Part shown: positions 31,404 to 36,412 of the stretch, one piece after another | How positions within the stretch are numbered: the stretch's first letter is position 1 | Layout of the letters: the number at the start of each line of letters is the position of its first letter | Position numbers and translations under genes: made by a program | The notes under the pieces: model-generated | What the model saw: only the letters and a program-made list of their open reading frames with translations | What the model was told of the DNA's origin: nothing | The model's database searches: none | From: JABDDM01 sp038240295 | Lineage (GTDB): Bacteria > Bacteroidota > Ignavibacteria > Palsa-1295 | DNA length: 36,412 bases | Assembly: GCA_038240295.1 (NCBI GenBank) | Contig: JBBSDW010000011.1 | Location: 1-36,412, forward strand | Direction of reading: 5' to 3'

Positions 31404-32801
31404 ATGCATATTCATTTTATCGGTATCTGCGGCACAGCGATGGGCAATGGCGCTCTCATGATGCGTGCACTTGGCCACACCGTCACCGGCTCCGACGATA
31501 ATATTTATCCGCCAATGTCGGACCTCTTGCGCGAGAAGGGGATCACGATCGAAGCGGGGTTTAGCGCCGAACATCTCGTGCCGAAGCCAGATCTCGTCAT
31601 CGTTGGCAATGCAATGTCGCGAGGGAATGCAGAAGTTGAAGCCACGCTCGATGAACGTATCCCATTTGGATCGTTACCAGAACTTCTGAAGCGAGAGATG
31701 ATCCAGGGCCGTGAGAGCATTGTCGTAGCAGGTACGCATGGCAAGTCAACGACGTCGTCGCTCATGGCATGGGTCTTTGAAGTTGGTGGTCTTTCACCCA
31801 ACTTTCTGATCGGTGGTGTGCCCGAAAATTTTGGTGAAGGTTATCGCGTCGATACGAAGAGTCGGTTCGTCATTTTGGAAGGCGATGAATACGACACCGC
31901 CTTCTTCGACAAGCGCTCAAAGTTTTTGCACTACCTGCCGACAACCCTCATCCTCAACAACATCGAATACGATCACGCCGATATTTTCCCGACGCTTGAC
32001 GATATCAAGCTCACCTTCAAACGTGCGACACTTCTTGTGCCGAAGAATGGAGTCATCATTGCAAATGGTGAAGACAAGAATGTCAAAGCGGTACTCGAAA
32101 ATCCTCCGGCACCGGTTGAGACATTTGGCTTAAGCGAAGATTGCTTCTGGCGAGCAACGGACATCAGATACGATGAATCGGCCACAACATTTGATGTGCT
32201 GAAAAATGGGACAAGCGAAGCGACACTATGGCTCGGCTTGCTCGGCGAGTTCAGTGTGCGCAACGCACTCGCAGTGATCGCAAGCGCACGCCGGCATGGG
32301 ATCGTTTATGAACAAATTCAGGAAGCCTTTGATACGTTCAAGAGTATCAAGCGCCGAATGGAATTCAAAGGTGGGTTCGGCGGCATCAAGATCTACGATG
32401 ATTTCGCGCACCACCCGACAGCGATCAAGGAAACGCTTAAAGCGGTGCGGCAGAAATATCCAACCGAGCGCATCATCGCGATCTTCGAGCCGCGCTCCAA
32501 CACCACCCGACGCAACATCTTCCAGCACGAACTCGCAAGCTGCTTCGCACAAGCCGACGTCGTATTCATCTCGCAGATCGCAAGACTGAATCTTCTCGAA
32601 CCCGAAGAACGCCTCGATCCTGAACTCGTGATGAAAGAGATCAAAGCCCAGGGTTCAGACGCGTACTACTTGCCCGATCCAGAATCGATCGCCAAGAAAG
32701 TCGCCGAGATCGCGAAGGCGGGAGATGTGATCATTGTGATGTCCAATGGTGGGTTTGGAGGGATACACGAAAAGCTCCGAACCTGGATTACGCGGATTTG
32801 A
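31404..32801 (+). CDS. mpl: UDP-N-acetylmuramate:L-Ala-gamma-D-Glu-meso-DAP ligase
   Basis: Murein-recycling enzyme that attaches the salvaged tripeptide L-Ala-D-Glu-DAP directly to UDP-MurNAc in an ATP-dependent reaction in the cytoplasm. The 465-residue protein has the Mur-ligase three-domain build: HIHFIGICGTAMGNGALM (UDP-binding domain), GTHGKSTTSSLMAW (P-loop), LEGDEYDTAFFDKRSKF (the Mpl-type motif that separates it from MurC), NNIEYDHADIF, IYDDFAHHPTAIKETL and FEPRSNTTRR, and the C-terminal SNGGFGGIHEKL. Length is normal. It implies a DAP-type, Gram-negative peptidoglycan. It stands alone, with a -7 box upstream; its last codons lie in repeat-like sequence. Confidence 0.95.
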   Translation: MHIHFIGICGTAMGNGALMMRALGHTVTGSDDNIYPPMSDLLREKGITIEAGFSAEHLVPKPDLVIVGNAMSRGNAEVEATLDERIPFGSLPELLKREMIQGRESIVVAGTHGKSTTSSLMAWVFEVGGLSPNFLIGGVPENFGEGYRVDTKSRFVILEGDEYDTAFFDKRSKFLHYLPTTLILNNIEYDHADIFPTLDDIKLTFKRATLLVPKNGVIIANGEDKNVKAVLENPPAPVETFGLSEDCFWRATDIRYDESATTFDVLKNGTSEATLWLGLLGEFSVRNALAVIASARRHGIVYEQIQEAFDTFKSIKRRMEFKGGFGGIKIYDDFAHHPTAIKETLKAVRQKYPTERIIAIFEPRSNTTRRNIFQHELASCFAQADVVFISQIARLNLLEPEERLDPELVMKEIKAQGSDAYYLPDPESIAKKVAEIAKAGDVIIVMSNGGFGGIHEKLRTWITRI

Positions 32802-32811
32802 ATGGATTGCG

Positions 32812-32895
32812 CTGATTCCTTTTTGCCCTTACGATCATTGATTCGGCCTTAGTTAGTTGACTTCATATTTATGGATTGATTTTGGGATTTGATTC
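32812..32895 (+). repeat. Imperfect 84-bp direct repeat, copy A
   Basis: Begins CTGATTCC and ends with GGATTGATTTTGGGATTTG at 32875-32893; the last 19 bp and the block TACGATCATT are identical in copy B at 33008-33090, about 196 bp away. Copies differ mainly in the middle. Confidence 0.75.
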
Positions 32896-33007
32896 GCCCC
32901 GAGTTTGCGGCTTGATATGTACGGCTTATACTTGCGGATAGTGACTTGGGTCGTCAGCTACTTGGGTGCGCAATGAAAGTGCCGTCGGAACGTGGATCTG
33001 GATTTCA

Positions 33008-33090
33008 CTGATTTCTTTTGCCTTTACGATCATTCACTCGTCCTGAGTTTGTTGGCTTCTTATTTACGGATTGATTTTGGGATTTGATTT
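33008..33090 (+). repeat. Imperfect 83-bp direct repeat, copy B
   Basis: Second copy of the unit at 32812-32895; it keeps TACGATCATT and GGATTGATTTTGGGATTTG. It lies between mpl and the chimeric secreted ORF. Confidence 0.75.
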
Positions 33091-33233
33091 CCTCGTGGAG
33101 AACGCCTTGCACCTGACGCGCCAGAATGTTCCAAAGGAGTTCGAGTAGAATGCGAACGACTGTTACCTATGTCTTCGGTCTGTACAGAAGGCGGAGGTTG
33201 TGGGGTGGTTGTGTGGGTTTCTGCAATTTTAGA

Positions 33234-33270
33234 TTCGAGACCGCCCGAGAAGGGGCTCAACCACCCCAAA
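33234..33270 (-). repeat. Dispersed repeat, copy 2 (TTTGGGGTGGTTGAGCCC core)
   Basis: Reverse-strand copy of the unit at 16153-16188, sharing the 18-bp core and GGTCTCGAA. A related GTGGGGTGGTTG in the opposite sense at about 33199-33211 makes this copy part of a larger inverted repeat. Confidence 0.65.
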
Positions 33271-33363
33271 CTCCTCCTTCGAAAGTAGGGCTTTAAGAAC
33301 TCTGCCGTATTAGACTTTTGACACAAGTCTTGGTTCTTTCAATTGAAGAAAGGATAACGTATT

Positions 33364-33645
33364 ATGAAAACCCTTAGAAATATCGCAGCAGGCTTGCTTC
33401 TCTTCACACTTGTGCCACTGCATGCATTCGGGCAAACTTCGGATGCGCACGCCGATCATGTCGAGCGCGCTCATCGGCTTGCCGCGCTCGAATACGAACC
33501 TCGCGCGGTGCCTGTTACGATGTGTACGTTTTTCGGGATCACGGGTTCGCATGATAAGATCGTATATGCACCCGTGCCTCTTGCAGAACATCCATTTGGA
33601 TTGACCACAGTGACTGTGTCGTACTTTTTGCCAACTGTCGAGTAG
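33364..33645 (+). CDS. Small secreted ORF, probably chimeric
   Basis: 93 codons beginning with a convincing signal peptide (MKTLRNIAAGLLLFTLVPLHAFGQ, cleavage after FGQ or AFG) preceded by a fair GAAAGGA site 9-10 nt from the ATG. Beyond about residue 36 the DNA is the antisense strand of a PKD-domain coding sequence (see 33471-33815), so only the first third looks like original protein and the rest is accidental. It is probably a signal-peptide-bearing gene start that lost its body by recombination. It might still be expressed as a short exported peptide. No family recognised. Confidence 0.4.
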   Translation: MKTLRNIAAGLLLFTLVPLHAFGQTSDAHADHVERAHRLAALEYEPRAVPVTMCTFFGITGSHDKIVYAPVPLAEHPFGLTTVTVSYFLPTVE

Positions 33646-33815
33646 GTTAAAAACGCTACACTTGAATCCGAGTGGTGAATGCTTGCGTCTTGACCAAATG
33701 TCCAATAATAGGTCGAGCCATTCGTTTCGCCTGACCCATCAGCGACTCTGATCGAATCGCCCGATCAATCCTATAACCGAGGTCGTGATTTGAAGGCCAG
33801 GGTTAGGATATCCGT
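33471..33815 (-). pseudogene. Broken PKD-domain surface-protein fragment
   Basis: The minus strand between GT9 and the chimeric ORF reads NPGLQITTSVIG in one frame and then, after a shift near 33738, SIRVADGSGETNGSTYYWTF, GQDASIHHSDSSVAFLTYS, TVGKKYDTVTVVNPNGC and VIPKNVHIVTGTARGSY before TGA at 33471-33473. YYWTFGQDAS, YSxxGKKxxTVTV and NPNGC are PKD-fold hallmarks, and the following VIPKNVHIVTG is like interdomain text in large FCB-group adhesin-type proteins. No start, signal peptide or C-terminal sorting domain remains, so it is a fragment of a larger secreted gene. Confidence 0.6.
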
Positions 33816-33826
33816 GAGAACACCTG

Positions 33827-34825
33827 TCACAGACGAAGGTCAGCCTTTACTCCAACTGCGATATCATAGACCATCTCCGCACCAATATCTTTCATACACC
33901 GAAAATGTCTTTCGGGGCAGTAGTCCTTGCCGATCGCGGTGCAGGGGCGGCAGTAGAGGCCTTTATTTTCGATGATGGTTGCGTTTGGATTGCGAGGCAT
34001 GAAGCCGAATTCTTTTACGGTCGGGCCGAAGATCGCGATTGTCGGAATGGCGAGCGCTGCTGCGACATGCATGAGCCCCGAATCATTGGTGATCGCAAGC
34101 GAGGCCCTCGACATTCTTTCCATCGTTTCGGCGATCGAAAGATTTCCCGCATAATTTTTTACGCGGTCGCTATCAAGGTTCTGCTCGATCTCAAGTGTGA
34201 GCGGCTTCTCTTCGGCTGAGCCGAAAAGCTCTACGCGCCAGCCTTCGATGATGAGCTTACCGATCAACTCGATAAAATATTGTTCAGGCCAGCGCTTGTT
34301 CCAATGCCGCGACCCCGGTGCGATCGCAACAAGCTTCTCCTCGCGTGTTGCATTGTTTCGAAATGCCGGCGCATCTCCTGTGTCGGTCAAGCCCAACATC
34401 TTCGCGACTTCGAAATATCTACCAATGATATCGGGCTGATCCTTCAGCGCATTGATCTTGAATTTCACGAGCAGCCATCGCTGGAAGGAACGCTTATAGA
34501 CCGCACGGACCTTCGCGCCAAAAAGCATTCGAAGCTTGCGAGTGCGAAAGTTGTTGTGCAAATCGAGCACATGCGTGTATTTCGATCGCGCAAGCATTTG
34601 CTTGAGGTCGCCCATTGCATGCTGCTTCGTCAGGTCCAGTTCGATCAGTGTGGTAAGCTCCGTCACACCGCGCATCACGTCGGCATACTCTGCGCGGACG
34701 ACCAAATCAATCCGCGCATCGGGATAACGCGTACGTAGTGCCTGGATCAGCGGCTGCGTAAGCACGATATCGCCGAGCGAACTGAGGCGAAGGAGAAGAA
34801 TGCGTAACGGCGACTCAACTTTCAT
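33827..34825 (-). CDS. Family 9 glycosyltransferase (heptosyltransferase-like)
   Basis: A 332-residue GT-B enzyme of the RfaF/WaaC type, which adds ADP-heptose or a related sugar to lipopolysaccharide core on the inner face of the inner membrane. Signatures: ILLLRLSSLGDIVLTQPLI at the N-terminus, DLHNNFRTRKLR, IAPGSRHWNKRWP (the family's PGaxxxxKrWP block), and ITNDSGLMHVAAALAIPTIAIFGPT at the donor site, then CRPCTAIGKDYCPERHFRCM with four cysteines. It implies an LPS-type outer membrane. It is divergent from the ChlI-type ATPase gene with 61 bp between starts and ends next to the PKD fragment. Confidence 0.9.
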   Translation of the reverse strand: MKVESPLRILLLRLSSLGDIVLTQPLIQALRTRYPDARIDLVVRAEYADVMRGVTELTTLIELDLTKQHAMGDLKQMLARSKYTHVLDLHNNFRTRKLRMLFGAKVRAVYKRSFQRWLLVKFKINALKDQPDIIGRYFEVAKMLGLTDTGDAPAFRNNATREEKLVAIAPGSRHWNKRWPEQYFIELIGKLIIEGWRVELFGSAEEKPLTLEIEQNLDSDRVKNYAGNLSIAETMERMSRASLAITNDSGLMHVAAALAIPTIAIFGPTVKEFGFMPRNPNATIIENKGLYCRPCTAIGKDYCPERHFRCMKDIGAEMVYDIAVGVKADLRL

Positions 34826-34886
34826 TCGAGCGGGGGAGTGTAAGCGAAGTCACGACTGTTTTTTGAAGCACAACAAGAATGACACT

Positions 34887-36412
34887 ATGACAACTCGTCC
34901 GACAACGCTTGGGCAGCTTAAATCGTCCGGCTACGAAGTTCTTCCGGTCAAGGAAGAGATGCGCCGCAACTTGATCAAGAAGCTCGCCGATGGTTCGCCG
35001 CTTTTTCCCGGGATCGTCGGCTATGAAGAAACTGTGATACCGCAGGTCGTAAACGCGATCCTTGCCAAGCACGATATCATCCTGCTCGGGCTCCGCGGTC
35101 AGGCGAAAACGCGCCTTGCTCGCCAGCTAACATCACTGCTCGACGAGTGGACTCCGATCGTCAAAGATAGTGAGATCAATGACAACCCGCTTGCACCGAT
35201 AAGCTTTCATGCGGTTACGATGGTCAAGGAAATGGGCGATGCAACGCCTATCGAGTGGATTCATAGTTCCGAACGCTACGGCGAAAAACTTGCGACGCCC
35301 GATGTGACAATCGCCGACATCATCGGAGATATTGATCCGCTCAAAGCAGCGCACCAGCGCCTACACTATTCTCACGAAGGCGCGATCCACTTTGGCATTA
35401 TTCCGCGCAGCAATCGAGGCATCTTTACGATCAATGAATTGCCCGATCTACAGCCGCGCATTCAAGTCGGTCTCTTTAATGTGTTGGAAGAGCGTGACAT
35501 TCAGATCCGTGGATTCAACATTCGCATTCCGCTCGATGTAATGATGGTCTTCACGGCAAACCCTGAAGATTATACGAATCGCGGCAACATCATCACGCCG
35601 CTCAAAGATAGAATTGCCTCGCAGATCCTGACGCACTATCCGCTCTCGCTCGATAACGCAATCACGATCACCGAGCAGGAAGCCTGGACGAAGCGCTTTG
35701 GCGAAGAAGGTGTGGTGATACCGCACTATTTCAAAGAAGTGATCGAACAGATCGCCTTCGAGGCGCGTAAAAGCGATTTCATCGATCAGAAGTCGGGTGT
35801 ATCTGCGCGCCTTACGATCAGCGCAATGGAAACGCTCGTCTCGAATGCCGAGCGCCGCGCGATCGTCAATCGCGATAACGTGATCGTACCGCGGATCACC
35901 GATCTTTCCTATGTTGTGCCGAGCATTACCGGCAAAGTTGAATTGGTATTTGAAGGCGAGCAGGAGGGCATGGAAAAAATCGCGCGTGCTTTAATTGGAC
36001 GTGCGGTAAAAGATACGTTCAAGAAATATTTTCCCGATCCTCTCGCACGAGAAAAATCGACGCAACTCGACCGGTATCAAGAGAAATACGCAGACAAAAC
36101 GCAGACAAAGAAAAAGCCCGAGCCTTCGGAATACGACGCCATCCTGCAGTGGTTCTCGTCGGGCAATGTTGTTTCCCTTACGGACACGATGCCGTTTGAT
36201 GCTTATCTCAAAGAGCTTTCACGCGTGCCTCGTTTGCGCGAATTCACCGCACAACGAATGAAGATCGCCGAAGCCAACCGCTTCGAACTCGCAAGCGCAA
36301 TGGAGTTCGTTCTCGATGCATTGCACCAGAATTCCAAACTCGCCAAACAGGAAGCCTTCGGCACCCCGGCCGTCAGCTATACCGATATGATCGGCTCGAT
36401 CTTCACGCATTC
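34887..36412 (+). CDS. ChlI/MoxR-type AAA+ ATPase, N-terminal part (3' end outside window)
   Basis: The frame is open from ATG 34887 to the window end (508 codons), so the C-terminus is missing. The product resembles magnesium-chelatase subunit I-like/sigma-54-interaction-domain ATPases (COG1239 type) found singly in many bacteria, often beside VWA-domain genes. Motifs: LGLRGQAKTRLARQL (Walker A, about residue 70), GIFTINELPDLQPRIQVGLFNVLEERD (Walker B region, with Asn where Asp is usual), FTANPEDYTNRG (sensor 1) and ITPLKDRIASQI (arginine-finger region), then a helical region with SARLTISAMETL (sensor 2). The second half (about 360-510) is helical and charged. It probably remodels a partner protein; that gene would be expected just downstream. 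Confidence 0.85.
   Translation, partial: MTTRPTTLGQLKSSGYEVLPVKEEMRRNLIKKLADGSPLFPGIVGYEETVIPQVVNAILAKHDIILLGLRGQAKTRLARQLTSLLDEWTPIVKDSEINDNPLAPISFHAVTMVKEMGDATPIEWIHSSERYGEKLATPDVTIADIIGDIDPLKAAHQRLHYSHEGAIHFGIIPRSNRGIFTINELPDLQPRIQVGLFNVLEERDIQIRGFNIRIPLDVMMVFTANPEDYTNRGNIITPLKDRIASQILTHYPLSLDNAITITEQEAWTKRFGEEGVVIPHYFKEVIEQIAFEARKSDFIDQKSGVSARLTISAMETLVSNAERRAIVNRDNVIVPRITDLSYVVPSITGKVELVFEGEQEGMEKIARALIGRAVKDTFKKYFPDPLAREKSTQLDRYQEKYADKTQTKKKPEPSEYDAILQWFSSGNVVSLTDTMPFDAYLKELSRVPRLREFTAQRMKIAEANRFELASAMEFVLDALHQNSKLAKQEAFGTPAVSYTDMIGSIFTH

Larger units (their letters stand above)
32802..33363. other. Repeat-rich gene-free stretch after mpl
   Basis: No gene is supported in these 562 bp. 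It is filled by two imperfect direct repeats (32812-32895, 33008-33090) and an inverted pair of GGGGTGGTTG sequences (about 33199-33270). The minus-strand frame at 33060-33326 is low-complexity translation of this repeat DNA. Confidence 0.65.

Noticed and set aside
33060..33326. 88-codon minus-strand frame
   Set aside because: Translation of repeat DNA with low complexity; no support.
33310..33705. 131-codon minus-strand frame
   Set aside because: Out of frame with the PKD reading on the same strand, which is the meaningful one.

Overview
The window looks like chromosomal DNA of a T9SS-bearing member of the Bacteroidota/Chlorobiota (FCB) group, possibly a Kapaibacteria/Ignavibacteria-like lineage. 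The evidence is three secreted proteins ending in Por/T9SS-type sorting domains, remnants of at least two more such genes, almost no Shine-Dalgarno sequences before starts, and several perfect TAnnTTTG (Bacteroidota -7 type) boxes. The lineage is an inference; no rRNA is present to confirm it.

Layout. 1-1587 is the 3' end of a restriction-type SF2 helicase/endonuclease. 1644-3074 (minus) is a GT2 glycosyltransferase followed by endonuclease III; just upstream lies a remnant resembling a HigA-like (COG3636) antidote. 3430-7463 holds two divergent large secreted proteins (an IgGFc-binding-like T9SS protein and a BNR/Ycf48-like T9SS protein). 7465-18302 (minus) is a tailed-phage virion module in the order portal, prohead protease, [cargo], HK97 capsid, head-tail connector, [DUF488 cargo and repeats], two unknown virion-like proteins, a 29-residue membrane peptide, a lytic transglycosylase and a two-TM protein. 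No terminase, integrase or tail tape-measure gene is visible, and host-like genes interrupt the module twice, so it is a decayed or domesticated phage head island rather than an intact prophage.

18303-23236 is a mixed region: a four-TM membrane protein, an acidic small protein, a coupled pair ending in a lipoprotein, an XRE regulator with candidate operators, a beta-propeller-like lipoprotein and a VOC-fold protein. 23326-30146 is a tight four-gene operon (sodium:solute symporter, cytosolic alpha/alpha-barrel glycosidase-like enzyme, secreted BNR protein, secreted alpha/alpha-toroid lyase-like protein) whose genes overlap by 4 nt or lie 4 nt apart. It looks like an unassigned saccharide import and breakdown locus without SusC/SusD.

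30258-36412 holds an alpha/beta hydrolase, tRNA-Met(CAT) with a strong terminator, an orphan T9SS C-terminal domain, mpl (murein tripeptide recycling), a repeat-rich gap, a chimeric secreted ORF running antisense through a broken PKD domain, a GT9 heptosyltransferase-like gene, and the start of a ChlI/MoxR-type AAA+ ATPase that runs off the window.

Hairpin and inverted-repeat elements (REP/MITE-like) are abundant and concentrate at the edges of the interrupted phage module and beside broken genes.
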